In this document: positions 27,278 through 34,816 of the stretch, piece by piece | Layout: the number at the start of each line of letters is the position of its first letter | Numbering within the stretch: position 1 is the stretch's first letter | Source: Puniceicoccaceae bacterium | GTDB lineage: Bacteria > Verrucomicrobiota > Verrucomicrobiia > Opitutales > JAFGAQ01 | Reading direction: 5' to 3' | NCBI GenBank assembly: GCA_040224245.1 | Contig: JBEGIR010000076.1 | Location: 1-40,661 of the forward strand | Length of the DNA stretch: 40,661 nt | Position numbers and translations under genes: made by a program | Notes under the pieces: generated by a model | Database searches by the model: none | Told to the model about the DNA's origin: nothing | What the model saw: only the letters and a program-made list of their open reading frames with translations

Positions 27278-28699
27278 ATGGACGAATCCATTGGCATTGT
27301 TTGGTTCAGGCGAGATCTACGCCTTCGAGACAACCCCGCATTGCAGGCTGCATCCGAGCACTGCCGCTACATCTTACCCATCTACTTGCACGATCCCTCA
27401 TCCGAAGGAAACTGGACCGCTGGGGCCGCGAGCAAATCCTGGCTTCATTACTCACTGCAAGCGCTTCAACAAACCCTCCGCAGCCAGGGTTGCCCACTGC
27501 TCATTCGCGCCGGACATAGTCGCGAAATCCTGAGTGATCTCATCAACGAAACTGGCGCAACCCACCTCTTCTGGAACCGTTGCTACGAACCCTCTGCCAT
27601 GGCACGGGATGCCTGCATCAGGCAGAAATTCAAACCCCAAGGCATCCATTCCCAAAGCTTTAATGCGTCACTGCTCGCTGAGCCGTGGGAGATTGCCAAT
27701 CAGCAGGGAAAACCATTCCAGGTCTTCACTCCGTTCTGGAAACACCACCGTCAGCACATTGCCGACAGTAAACCCCTTCCTACTCCAGACTTGAACGGGC
27801 GCGCACTCCGCTCCATTCCCACCGGAATTCCTCTTGAGGAACTTCAATTACTTCCCCACCCCCGCTGGGACAGGGGATTTTGGCAGCGCTTCACTCCCGG
27901 AGAACAAGGCGCACAGGAAGCACTCGATTCATTTGTGCATGAGGAAACAATCCTGCGCTACAGCACTGATCGCAACCGACCCGATCTGAAGCAGACCTCG
28001 CTCCTCTCTCCGCACCTGCATTTTGGAGAAATTTCGGTACGCCAAGTCGCACACCGAGTCTCTCAGCTCGGACACGGAACCCACGAGAGCATTCACACCT
28101 TTCTCAGCGAAATCGGATGGAGAGAATTTGCATATCACCTGCTCTACCATTTCCCACACACAACCCAACATCCGCTTAAGGACAAATTTACAGATTTCCC
28201 CTGGCGCGAAGCCCCTGAACAGCTCGACGCGTGGAGAAGGGGCCAAACCGGCATTCCTATCGTGGATGCAGGGATGCGCGAACTCTGGCAGACGGGCTGG
28301 ATGCACAATCGGGTTCGCATGATCACAGGTTCTTACCTCGTCAAAAACCTGCTCATTCCATGGCAAAGCGGTGCGTCCTGGTTTTGGGACACTCTCGTCG
28401 ACGCCGACCTCGCAAGCAATACTCTGGGCTGGCAATGGGTTGCTGGCTGCGGAGCCGATGCAGCTCCATACTTCCGCATTTTCAATCCCGTTCTGCAGTC
28501 CGAACGCTTTGATCCCAAAGGGATTTACCTGCGCAAATGGATCCCTGAACTTGCGTCCGCCTCCGAACGCCTGATCCACACCCCATGGCGCGACCCCAAC
28601 CTGCTGCGCAAGAGCGGATACCCGGAAAAGCAGATCAGCCTCATTGAGTCCCGCAACCGCGCCCTGGCTGCCTACGAAACCATGCAACAGTCCCACTGA
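27278..28699 (+). CDS. phrB: Deoxyribodipyrimidine photolyase, class I
   Basis: This repairs cyclobutane pyrimidine dimers using blue light, FADH- and an antenna cofactor. The 473 residues carry the N-terminal antenna domain (SIGIVWFRRDLRLRDNPAL) and the C-terminal FAD domain. Family motifs include SPHLHFGEISVRQV, FLSEIGWREFAYHLL, GIPIVDAGMRELWQTGWMHN, RVRMITGSYLVKNLLI and the nearly invariant LGWQWVAGCGADAAPYFRIF followed by NP. These favour repair-active photolyase over cryptochrome, although the family as a whole is mixed. The ATG is at 27278. The SRPBCC gene begins 8 bases after its stop. Confidence 0.94.
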   Translation: MDESIGIVWFRRDLRLRDNPALQAASEHCRYILPIYLHDPSSEGNWTAGAASKSWLHYSLQALQQTLRSQGCPLLIRAGHSREILSDLINETGATHLFWNRCYEPSAMARDACIRQKFKPQGIHSQSFNASLLAEPWEIANQQGKPFQVFTPFWKHHRQHIADSKPLPTPDLNGRALRSIPTGIPLEELQLLPHPRWDRGFWQRFTPGEQGAQEALDSFVHEETILRYSTDRNRPDLKQTSLLSPHLHFGEISVRQVAHRVSQLGHGTHESIHTFLSEIGWREFAYHLLYHFPHTTQHPLKDKFTDFPWREAPEQLDAWRRGQTGIPIVDAGMRELWQTGWMHNRVRMITGSYLVKNLLIPWQSGASWFWDTLVDADLASNTLGWQWVAGCGADAAPYFRIFNPVLQSERFDPKGIYLRKWIPELASASERLIHTPWRDPNLLRKSGYPEKQISLIESRNRALAAYETMQQSH

Positions 28700-28707
28700 C
28701 ATTCGCC

Positions 28708-29172
28708 ATGTACGAATTCCATCACGAAACCATTCTCAATGCTCAGATCAACACCGTGTTCGATTTTTTCTCAGATGCACAAAATCTGGAGCGAATCACG
28801 CCAACTTTTCTTGGATTTCACATCATCACCCCGACTCCGATCAAAATTTCTCAGGGCACCTTGATCGATTACAAACTTCGAATTCACGGAATCCCCATGC
28901 GATGGCAGACGCACATCTCAGAATGGAATCCACCGTATTCCTTTACCGATGAACAACTTAAAGGACCCTACCAGCAATGGATCCACCGACACACCTTTGA
29001 ATCCATCGGCGATGGCAACGCAACCCGCATGCGTGACCATGTGAGATACTCCATCTTTGCAGGAAAACTGGTACACTTCCTGATAAAGAAAGACATCCAA
29101 ACCATTTTTAAGCATCGCACCCAGGTCATTGAGTCCATTTTCAATACCGAAATTCCGTCTCACGCCACCTGA
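28708..29172 (+). CDS. SRPBCC-fold (polyketide cyclase/START-like) protein
   Basis: A 154-residue protein with the helix-grip fold that binds hydrophobic ligands. Recognisable features are the N-terminal MYEFHHETILNAQINTVFDF, followed by FSDAQNLERITP, the middle KLRIHGIPMRWQTHISEW and the C-terminal PYQQWIHRHTFE and MRDHVRYS stretches. Such proteins are often found next to photolyase and MerR-type light regulators; that is known family context, while the ligand here is unknown. It is almost certainly cotranscribed with photolyase. Confidence 0.85.
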   Translation: MYEFHHETILNAQINTVFDFFSDAQNLERITPTFLGFHIITPTPIKISQGTLIDYKLRIHGIPMRWQTHISEWNPPYSFTDEQLKGPYQQWIHRHTFESIGDGNATRMRDHVRYSIFAGKLVHFLIKKDIQTIFKHRTQVIESIFNTEIPSHAT

Positions 29173-29214
29173 TGTCAGCTTTCATTTCACTCAACTAAAA
29201 TCCAAAATCAAATC

Positions 29215-29418
29215 ATGAACCATACAACAATCACCTATGAAGATCTCAACGCGATGCTCTCTGTCATCGCATATCTGCACGGAAAAATTTGCGAGGGCAG
29301 CATGGTCCTCGGCGAAAACTTCGATCTCATCTCCGAAGACCTGATTGCCGAAATCGGAGCCTTCGTTGACGTCGAAAGCAGTCACCTTCAACCCTGCCGC
29401 CTTCAGCCTGCTGCTTGA
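29215..29418 (+). CDS. Small hypothetical protein
   Basis: A 67-residue frame starting at an ATG 42 bases after the SRPBCC gene. The first 50 residues look coding, with a regular helical pattern (EDLNAMLSVIAYLHGKICEG, LISEDLIAEIGAFVDVE). The last residues are low-complexity. No domain is recognised. It has no clear Shine-Dalgarno sequence and may be the last gene of the photolyase unit, since a possible terminator hairpin follows. Confidence 0.48.
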   Translation: MNHTTITYEDLNAMLSVIAYLHGKICEGSMVLGENFDLISEDLIAEIGAFVDVESSHLQPCRLQPAA

Positions 29419-29428
29419 GTCCTCTCTG

Positions 29429-29457
29429 GCGGGAATCCTGACTCCCGCATGACTTGT
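29429..29457 (+). terminator. Possible weak terminator of the photolyase unit
   Basis: A 6-bp GC-rich stem, GCGGGA/TCCCGC, with an 8-base loop is followed by ATGACTTGTTTT, only partly T-rich. It lies just after the small gene at 29215. Confidence 0.35.
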
Positions 29458-29671
29458 TTTCGACTCCGGAGGAAGCCATTGCTTCCGGAGTCCCCTCCCT
29501 CAATACCACCCACCTCAACTACTCTTACTTCGTTGCGAACGAACAAAACCGCAACCCAAACCAACCTCATACCCCGGATCTGCTTTCCCGATCAGAATCC
29601 GCGATTTCAGCACCTGAAATCGACACCTCGATACCCTCACTTATTCCTTCCGGATGGAGCAACCTCTTATC

Positions 29672-29688
29672 TGCGTCAAATTGTCTCC
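29672..29688. promoter_or_regulatory. Upstream dyad copy 1, candidate enhancer site
   Basis: TGCGTCAAATTGTCTCC shares 13 consecutive bases (GTCAAATTGTCTC) with the copy 39 bases downstream. It is a weaker dyad than copy 2 (5 of 8 arm positions match). It lies about 105-120 bases upstream of the sigma-54-type promoter. Confidence 0.45.
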
Positions 29689-29710
29689 ACCAATCAAACT
29701 ACCGCCTCAT

Positions 29711-29727
29711 TGAGTCAAATTGTCTCA
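29711..29727. promoter_or_regulatory. Upstream dyad copy 2, candidate enhancer site
   Basis: TGAGTCAAATTGTCTCA is a near-perfect 17-base palindrome (7 of 8 arm positions match around a central A). With copy 1 it forms a tandem pair, 39 bases centre to centre, 66 bases upstream of the -24 element. That is where enhancer-binding proteins of sigma-54 usually bind. Confidence 0.5.
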
Positions 29728-29792
29728 TTACGAATAGACCTTAAATTTCTGTAATTCATTGCGGTTCAAGGCTTTTATTGAATTCAAAAAGA

Positions 29793-29808
29793 TGGCAGCA
29801 AAGTTGCA
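29793..29808 (+). promoter_or_regulatory. Sigma-54-type (-24/-12) promoter for the Hsp20 genes
   Basis: TGGCAGCAAAGTTGCA has GG and GC with exactly ten bases between them, and matches the sigma-54 consensus TGGCAC-N5-TTGCA except within the less conserved middle. The predicted transcription start near 29820 leaves a leader of about 55 bases to the hsp20 ATG. rpoN is not in the window, so this rests on sequence match and placement. Confidence 0.6.
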
Positions 29809-29873
29809 TTATTGATGCTGTTCTCTTCGGAGCACACCACAATTTCATCAACATCAACAAGGAGACAATACAC

Positions 29874-30299
29874 ATGAAACTCATCAAGTACGATAACAGT
29901 TACCTGGACCCATTCACCAACTTCGACCGCTGGTTTGATGACGCCTTTTTCGGGGCCGACCGGCGACCGCTGTTCAACCGTCTGTTTGATGGAGTCACCA
30001 GCAACCAGCTTCCGGTCAACCTCTACGAGGACAGAGATAACTACTATGTCACCGCCGAATTGCCGGGGTTGAGCAAAAAGGACGTCAAGATTGAACTCGA
30101 AAACGCAGTTCTTACCATTTCGGGGGAACGCAAGCGCAAGCAGGACGAATCCGAGTCCAGCGTCAGTTTCAGCCGCTCGATTACTGTTGGAGATGACATC
30201 AACCCGTCAAAGGTCAAAGCGAGGATGCAGGACGGTGTACTTACCATTACCCTTCCACGCGAGGAAGAACGCAAGCCGCGCACGATCACTGTATCCTGA
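29874..30299 (+). CDS. Small heat-shock protein, Hsp20 family (first copy)
   Basis: An ATP-independent holdase chaperone that binds unfolding proteins in the cytoplasm. The 141-residue protein has the alpha-crystallin domain (about 40-135): LPVNLYEDRDNYYVTAELPG, LSKKDVKIELENAVLTISGE, and GVLTITLPREEERKP. It ends with an I-x-V type tail (RTITVS). A strong Shine-Dalgarno sequence, AAGGAG, lies 9 bases before the ATG at 29874; the frame runs further upstream to 29778, but this site fixes the start. A second, more divergent Hsp20 gene follows 75 bases later. The promoter looks sigma-54 dependent. Confidence 0.92.
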   Translation: MKLIKYDNSYLDPFTNFDRWFDDAFFGADRRPLFNRLFDGVTSNQLPVNLYEDRDNYYVTAELPGLSKKDVKIELENAVLTISGERKRKQDESESSVSFSRSITVGDDINPSKVKARMQDGVLTITLPREEERKPRTITVS

Positions 30300-30374
30300 A
30301 TTCACCGGACCCGGGCAGGAGCACACTTCCGCCCGGTTGTCCTATCCAAGAACAACAAATGATTTAAAACCAAC

Positions 30375-30755
30375 ATGAATACTACACTTTCCAAAAGCGA
30401 AACCACTCCCAACACTCAAACCACGGCTGTTCAGTATCGGCGACCCGCCTACGAAGTCGTCGAACTGGAAGGCGCCTACGAGGTTCACGTCCAGGTTCCC
30501 GGATGCACCAAGGAAGGCATCCAGATTCATCACGAAAAAGATGTGCTCACGATTCAGGCGAGCCGCCAGAATGTTGTGAATGCAGACTGGAAACGCATCC
30601 ATCGCGAGATCCCCGAATCGGATTTTCAGCTGAAGCTGAATCTGAATGTGGACATCAACTCGGAGCAAATCACCGCAAAGACCGAAGACGGAGTGCTGCG
30701 CATTCATCTTCCGATCACGGAAGAGGCAAAACCCCGCCAAATCTCGGTGGACTGA
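30375..30755 (+). CDS. Small heat-shock protein, Hsp20 family (second copy)
   Basis: A shorter holdase of 126 residues with a divergent alpha-crystallin domain: YRRPAYEVVELEGAYEVHVQ, VPGCTKEGIQIHHEKDVLTI, and EDGVLRIHLPITEEAKP, closing with RQISVD. The N-terminal arm is short and Thr-rich. It differs clearly from the first copy, so the pair may form mixed oligomers, as with IbpA and IbpB of E. coli (known for that pair, inferred here). It is the last gene before a strong terminator. Confidence 0.9.
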   Translation: MNTTLSKSETTPNTQTTAVQYRRPAYEVVELEGAYEVHVQVPGCTKEGIQIHHEKDVLTIQASRQNVVNADWKRIHREIPESDFQLKLNLNVDINSEQITAKTEDGVLRIHLPITEEAKPRQISVD

Positions 30756-30775
30756 GACACGCTACGCTTCAACTT

Positions 30776-30812
30776 AAAAAAAGACGCTGCTGATTGGCAG
30801 CGTCTTTTTTTT
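30776..30812 (+). terminator. Strong intrinsic terminator after the Hsp20 genes
   Basis: A perfect 8-bp stem GACGCTGC/GCAGCGTC (30783-30790 and 30797-30804) with a TGATTG loop is extended by A-T pairs and followed by eight Ts. The A run before the stem could let it work on the other strand as well. Confidence 0.93.
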
Positions 30813-30861
30813 ATGAATCAGACTCCACACATATTCCACTTGCGATCATCGCTCATTGCCA

Positions 30862-30890
30862 TTGAACCAGCGCAACCGATTTGCTAGCGT
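30862..30890 (+). promoter_or_regulatory. Candidate promoter for the FKBP gene
   Basis: TTGAAC (30862-30867) and TAGCGT (30885-30890) are 17 bases apart. The start codon lies 26 bases downstream of the -10 box. Confidence 0.42.
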
Positions 30891-30915
30891 CGCAATCCTT
30901 AGCAAAACCATCACC

Positions 30916-31386
30916 ATGCATCTCAACCTATCTCTTGCGTGCCGAATCGCACTCTTCACTGCCTCATGGCTCTGCACCTCCAGCATTGTCAGTGCATCGC
31001 GTTGGGCTGAGCAGGGGAAAACCTACCTTGAGCAGAATCAAAACCGCTCCGGTGTTATCACACTCGAGAGTGGTTTGCAGTACCGCATCCTCATTCCCGG
31101 CAAAGGCGAAAAACCGGGACCACGTTCAAACGTAGCGGTCTACTATCGCGGGACGTTGTTCGACGGTACTGAGTTCGACAGTGCATCCATTACCCGGCCC
31201 CCCGTGGTGCTCAATGTCTCCCGCGTGATCCCCGGATGGAAAGAGGCTTTGCAATTGATGCCAGTGGGTTCCTTATGGGAATTGACCATCCCCTCCGAAC
31301 TCGCCTACGGCCGACGCGGGGCTGGGAAAGACATCCCGCCCGATTCCGTTCTTATTTTCGAACTCGAACTGGTGGAAATTCGCTGA
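30916..31386 (+). CDS. Secreted FKBP-type peptidyl-prolyl isomerase
   Basis: A cis-trans prolyl isomerase and folding helper for exported proteins. The 156-residue product has a signal peptide (about 1-27; a hydrophobic stretch ending in SIVSAS), a short linker, then the FKBP domain (about 50-155): GLQYRILIPGKGEKPGP, VAVYYRGTLFDGTEFDS, VIPGWKEALQLMPVGS and IPSELAYGRRG. The ATG at 30916 fits the signal peptide; the open frame begins at 30856. It stands alone, with a terminator before it and a permease gene 107 bases after. Confidence 0.9.
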   Translation: MHLNLSLACRIALFTASWLCTSSIVSASRWAEQGKTYLEQNQNRSGVITLESGLQYRILIPGKGEKPGPRSNVAVYYRGTLFDGTEFDSASITRPPVVLNVSRVIPGWKEALQLMPVGSLWELTIPSELAYGRRGAGKDIPPDSVLIFELELVEIR

Positions 31387-31493
31387 TCCCATAAGCCATG
31401 CACCAACCTGCCATGCGGCAACTCCACCCACGAGCCATCCTGTTCTGACCTGAAGAGTCCGCCTTCCATGGCGGAGACATCCACTACCTGCGC

Positions 31494-32399
31494 ATGGAAA
31501 CCCATCAACACAAAAAGGGCCTCGCCGCCGTCTCGCTCGCCTTCGGCATATGGGGCATCGTCGTGCTCTTCTGGAAACAGCTGGAACACTACGGGTCGGT
31601 CGAGCTGATCCTCTATCGACTGCTTTGGGGATTTGTCTTCGGTTTGGCACTCGTCAGTCTTCGTGGAACATTTCCGGATTACCTCGCGGCCCTGCAAAGC
31701 GCCCGCCAGTTGCGCATCCATTTGTTCAATGGCCTGCTCATCACTGCAAACTGGCTGGCCTATGTCTATGCGATCACGCACGAGCATATCCTCGAAGGCA
31801 GCCTTGCGTATTTCATGGTGCCGATTCTCAACACTGCGATGGGATTTCTTCTGCTCAAGGAACGACTGCGCCCACTTCAGTGGATCGCCATCACCTGCGC
31901 ATCCTTCGGTGTTCTCAACGAAGTCATTCAGTTTGGTCGCATTCCTTGGCTCGCCCTGATCATGGCCGGAACTTTTGCCTGGTACGGTATGAATAAAACC
32001 AAGAGCGAACTCGGTCCGCTCACGGGTCTCACCCTCGAGATCACATTGATGCTTCCACTCGCCATGATCAGCTTTGTCTGGCTGTTTTTGAGTGGCCAGG
32101 CAGTGGCCAACCCAACACAGCCTGGCGACTGGATCTGGATGATGTCCACCGGGCTTGTCACACTCACCCCACTCGTCCTGTTTGCCTATGGTGCCCGTCG
32201 CATTCAACTGACCACGATCGGTGTGTTTCAGTTCCTCGCACCAACCATCAAATTTGCCATCGGGGTCTTTGTTTATCACGAGCCATTCACCTCCTCAAAG
32301 CTCATCACTTTTGCCTTCATCTGGGTGGCGCTGGTACTCTACCTCATCCATCTGTTCCAGCGGCACAAGCACCCCATCGATGCCCCATCGGCTCCCTGA
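31494..32399 (+). CDS. rarD: RarD/EamA-family membrane transporter
   Basis: An integral membrane protein with about ten helices and two EamA (DMT superfamily) repeats, 301 residues. The start AAVSLAFGIWGIVVLFWKQL and the middle FNGLLITANWLAYVYAITHE are typical of RarD, named for chloramphenicol resistance in Pseudomonas but of unsettled substrate. TPLVLFAYGARRIQLTTIGV and QFLAPTIKFAIGVFVYHEPF mark the second repeat. The tatD gene begins 3 bases after its stop, so the two are cotranscribed. Confidence 0.9.
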   Translation: METHQHKKGLAAVSLAFGIWGIVVLFWKQLEHYGSVELILYRLLWGFVFGLALVSLRGTFPDYLAALQSARQLRIHLFNGLLITANWLAYVYAITHEHILEGSLAYFMVPILNTAMGFLLLKERLRPLQWIAITCASFGVLNEVIQFGRIPWLALIMAGTFAWYGMNKTKSELGPLTGLTLEITLMLPLAMISFVWLFLSGQAVANPTQPGDWIWMMSTGLVTLTPLVLFAYGARRIQLTTIGVFQFLAPTIKFAIGVFVYHEPFTSSKLITFAFIWVALVLYLIHLFQRHKHPIDAPSAP

Positions 32400-32402
32400 T
32401 CC

Positions 32403-33212
32403 ATGCTTTTCTACGACGCCCATTGCCACCTGCAGGACCCACGTTTCGACCACTGCCGGGATGCGCTCTTGGAGAACTTGACATCCAGCGCTGTCAGGGA
32501 ATGTATCAGCAATGGAACCAACCCCGAAGACTGGTCGACCCTGGCCCGCCTCTCCACTCATCCGAAAGTACGACCCGCCTTTGGACTCCACCCCTGGAAG
32601 GTAAAGCACGCAACTCCAGACTGGTTTGAGCAGCTTGAACAAAGGCTCATCGAACACCCGGGAGCGCTGATCGGGGAAATTGGACTGGATCGCTGGATAC
32701 GCGACCCTCAGTTTCCCAAACAGATGGAAGCCTTTGAACGACAGCTGGAACTCGCCGCATCCCTCAACATTCCACCCTGCATTCATTGCCTGCGCGCATG
32801 GGGTCACCTGCAAAACGTCCTGGAACGCTACGCCTCACGACTTCCAGGATTTTTACTGCATTCCTACGCAGGACCCGCTGAAATGACAGAGAGGTTTGTG
32901 AAACTGGGAGCCTATTTTTCACTCTCCGGATATTTCCTTCATCCAAAGAAACAACACAAGTTGGAGGCTTGGCGAAGCATCCCGCTGGAGCGCATTTTGA
33001 TCGAAAGCGATTGCCCCGATATGGAGCTTCCCGCACAGGATCACCAGCCGATTCCAAATGCTGGGAAGTCCTGCACCGAACTGAACCATCCCGGCAATCT
33101 GCCCGCGATTTACGCCTTTGCGGCCAAAACTTTTGGGCACGAAAGCACAGCGTTTGCCTCGCAGGTAGAGCAAAATTACCACAGGTTATTTGCGCAAACG
33201 ACTACCCATTGA
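32403..33212 (+). CDS. TatD-family metal-dependent hydrolase (DNase)
   Basis: A TIM-barrel amidohydrolase related to TatD, a magnesium-dependent 3'-5' exonuclease implicated in repair. The 269 residues keep the metal ligands: His7 and His9 (DAHCHL), Glu92 (GEIGLD), His128 (CIHCLRA), His153 (LLHSYAG) and Asp203 (ESDCPD). The length is normal. It follows the transporter gene almost without a gap; the pair has no obvious joint function. It is convergent with the minus-strand envelope cluster (42-base gap). Confidence 0.92.
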   Translation: MLFYDAHCHLQDPRFDHCRDALLENLTSSAVRECISNGTNPEDWSTLARLSTHPKVRPAFGLHPWKVKHATPDWFEQLEQRLIEHPGALIGEIGLDRWIRDPQFPKQMEAFERQLELAASLNIPPCIHCLRAWGHLQNVLERYASRLPGFLLHSYAGPAEMTERFVKLGAYFSLSGYFLHPKKQHKLEAWRSIPLERILIESDCPDMELPAQDHQPIPNAGKSCTELNHPGNLPAIYAFAAKTFGHESTAFASQVEQNYHRLFAQTTTH

Positions 33213-33254
33213 GGACGATGCCGCAACCAACCATTGATTACCCGTCAACGGATC

Positions 33255-34670
33255 TTAGCTGAGAAAATACCCTCGTTCCTTGATGAGTCGCACCACCTTC
33301 GAAGGCACAAACTGTTCCCAACTTGCATCACCGCTCTGAATCTTCTCTGCGATCACGCGTGACGCATGGTAGGGCAGGGGTGATGAGGGCGTCGGAAGAT
33401 CCACAATGTATCCGTTGTCCATCAGATACAGGTGCAGGTGCAGCAGGTGTTCCGGCAGCTCCAGATCCGACGCCGTGAGTGCCCTTCCAGTTGCTTCGTC
33501 CACGGATGGATACACATACATCTTGAGTCGATTCTTAAAGAGTCGGCCAAACGACTCGAGAATGCCACCAGGAAGGTTCTCATAGTAGGTTTCTCTGAAA
33601 ATTTCCTTCAACAGGGGTTGCCCGATCACAATTCCGATGAGGTGCTGGGTATACTGCTCAAGATAGTGCTGCAGTCGGTAAAACTCACCCATGTCCGAAA
33701 TCAGGACATGCTTGCGCATCGCACCAATGCAATCGACCCGTGCAAGAAAATCATCGTAATCAATGGCCCCGCCAGTGCGCAGATTGCGCATGGTAATCTC
33801 CATGATCTCGATCGGGCGAACTCCTTCCGCAATCTCCTCCTGCAGAAACCGCGCTCTGCCACGTTCAAGCATGTCAATATTGACCTTGGTCACAGGCCGG
33901 AAGTATCCGCGCTCCAGCAATACGGATTTTTTGTAGAAGGTATCACTGGGTTGCAGAATTTCGCCGTCCGGACCAAACAGGGCAGCCTGACAGACCCCCT
34001 TTTGCACCATTTTCAAACTCGCAATGCGGTTGTCATGCATCGAGAAGTCGTCCCCCGACATCTTAAACATGTCGATCTCGATGCGATGCCCTGTCAGGTT
34101 ATCTTTCAGGGAAAGCAACATGCGGTCGAGATCGTCCCAAAACATGTAAGCAGCATAGATGAGATTCACCCCCATCACCCCGATCGCTTCCTGCTGCGCC
34201 AATCCATCTTCATCAAGCAGCCGGTAGTGCAGGATGATCTGATTGACAGGCCCCTCAGGCCGCATCTGCAGTCGAACCCCGGTCCACGCATGGCACTCGC
34301 GCGGTGCATGGTAACCCCTCGCCACCACTGTGTTCGCAAAGACAAAAAACCGCGTATTGCTACCCCGCTTTCGCGCGAGTCGCTCGACCAGCAAATCGTA
34401 TTCGTGGTCCAGCATTTCCATCAGTCGCTCCTGGCTGACGTAGCGATCTGCAGGCCCATAGATCGCATCGCTGAAAATCATGTCGTATGCAGACATGCTC
34501 TTGGCCACCGTTCCAGATGCTCCACCCACTCTGAAAAACCAGCGCGCAGCCTCCTGTCCCGCTCCGATCTCTGCAAACGTGCCGTAGAAGCTGGGATCCA
34601 GATTGATCTGCTGTGCTTTTTCGTGAGTGGAAAACCGTTGGGATGAGACGTTGCTGTCAGGTTGTTTCAT
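33255..34670 (-). CDS. Conserved protein of unknown function
   Basis: A 471-residue soluble protein without signal peptide or membrane helix. From memory, relatives are widespread and are often labelled TonB-dependent receptor or nicotinate-nucleotide adenylyltransferase, but the sequence supports neither: there is no export signal, barrel pattern or nucleotidyl-transfer motif. Well-conserved-looking stretches are FSTHEKAQQINLDPSFYGTF, AEIGAGQEAARWFFRVGGAS, SAYDMIFSDAIYGPADRYVS and NLIYAAYMFWDD. The ATG at 34670 is preferred over the longer frame to 34757. It lies 146 bases downstream of the ABC exporter, last in the minus-strand cluster. Confidence 0.8.
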   Translation of the reverse strand: MKQPDSNVSSQRFSTHEKAQQINLDPSFYGTFAEIGAGQEAARWFFRVGGASGTVAKSMSAYDMIFSDAIYGPADRYVSQERLMEMLDHEYDLLVERLARKRGSNTRFFVFANTVVARGYHAPRECHAWTGVRLQMRPEGPVNQIILHYRLLDEDGLAQQEAIGVMGVNLIYAAYMFWDDLDRMLLSLKDNLTGHRIEIDMFKMSGDDFSMHDNRIASLKMVQKGVCQAALFGPDGEILQPSDTFYKKSVLLERGYFRPVTKVNIDMLERGRARFLQEEIAEGVRPIEIMEITMRNLRTGGAIDYDDFLARVDCIGAMRKHVLISDMGEFYRLQHYLEQYTQHLIGIVIGQPLLKEIFRETYYENLPGGILESFGRLFKNRLKMYVYPSVDEATGRALTASDLELPEHLLHLHLYLMDNGYIVDLPTPSSPLPYHASRVIAEKIQSGDASWEQFVPSKVVRLIKERGYFLS

Positions 34671-34816
34671 GGTCGAAAAGAGAGGAATCGATACCTGCGC
34701 AAACCCTACGCATTGCACTGCGACATTCAACCCATTCCCCAAATTCGCGAGGGCCAAGCTTTGCGGCGTACCCCAACACGTTTACATCGAGGACATCATT
34801 CCCGCGCGACCCGCAT

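Larger units (their letters stand above)
29419..29873. other. Regulatory intergenic region ahead of the Hsp20 genes
   Basis: This 455-base stretch has no convincing gene; a 96-codon frame at 29454-29744 starts at TTG and looks random. It holds two hairpins: GCGGGA/TCCCGC at 29429-29448, and a longer stem at 29462-29492 with arms GACTCCG/CGGAGTC and GAAGC/GCTTC and a 3-base bulge. It also holds two dyad copies and a sigma-54-type promoter, listed separately. Confidence 0.6.

Noticed and set aside
29675-29726. The 13-base direct repeats as a CRISPR or IS remnant
   Set aside because: There are only two copies, too short for a CRISPR repeat, with no transposase nearby; placement relative to the sigma-54-type promoter explains them better.
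29454-29744. A 96-codon frame in the gap before hsp20
   Set aside because: It starts at TTG, has a random-looking Ser/Asn/Pro-rich composition and runs across a hairpin and both enhancer-like dyads.
29740-29873. A CIRCE (HrcA) or sigma-32 element for hsp20
   Set aside because: No TTAGCACTC/GAGTGCTAA dyad and no convincing CTTGAA/CCCCAT pair is present.
33432-34646. A 404-codon plus-strand frame
   Set aside because: It is a long antisense shadow of the conserved 471-residue gene, rich in His, Arg and Gln with no domain.
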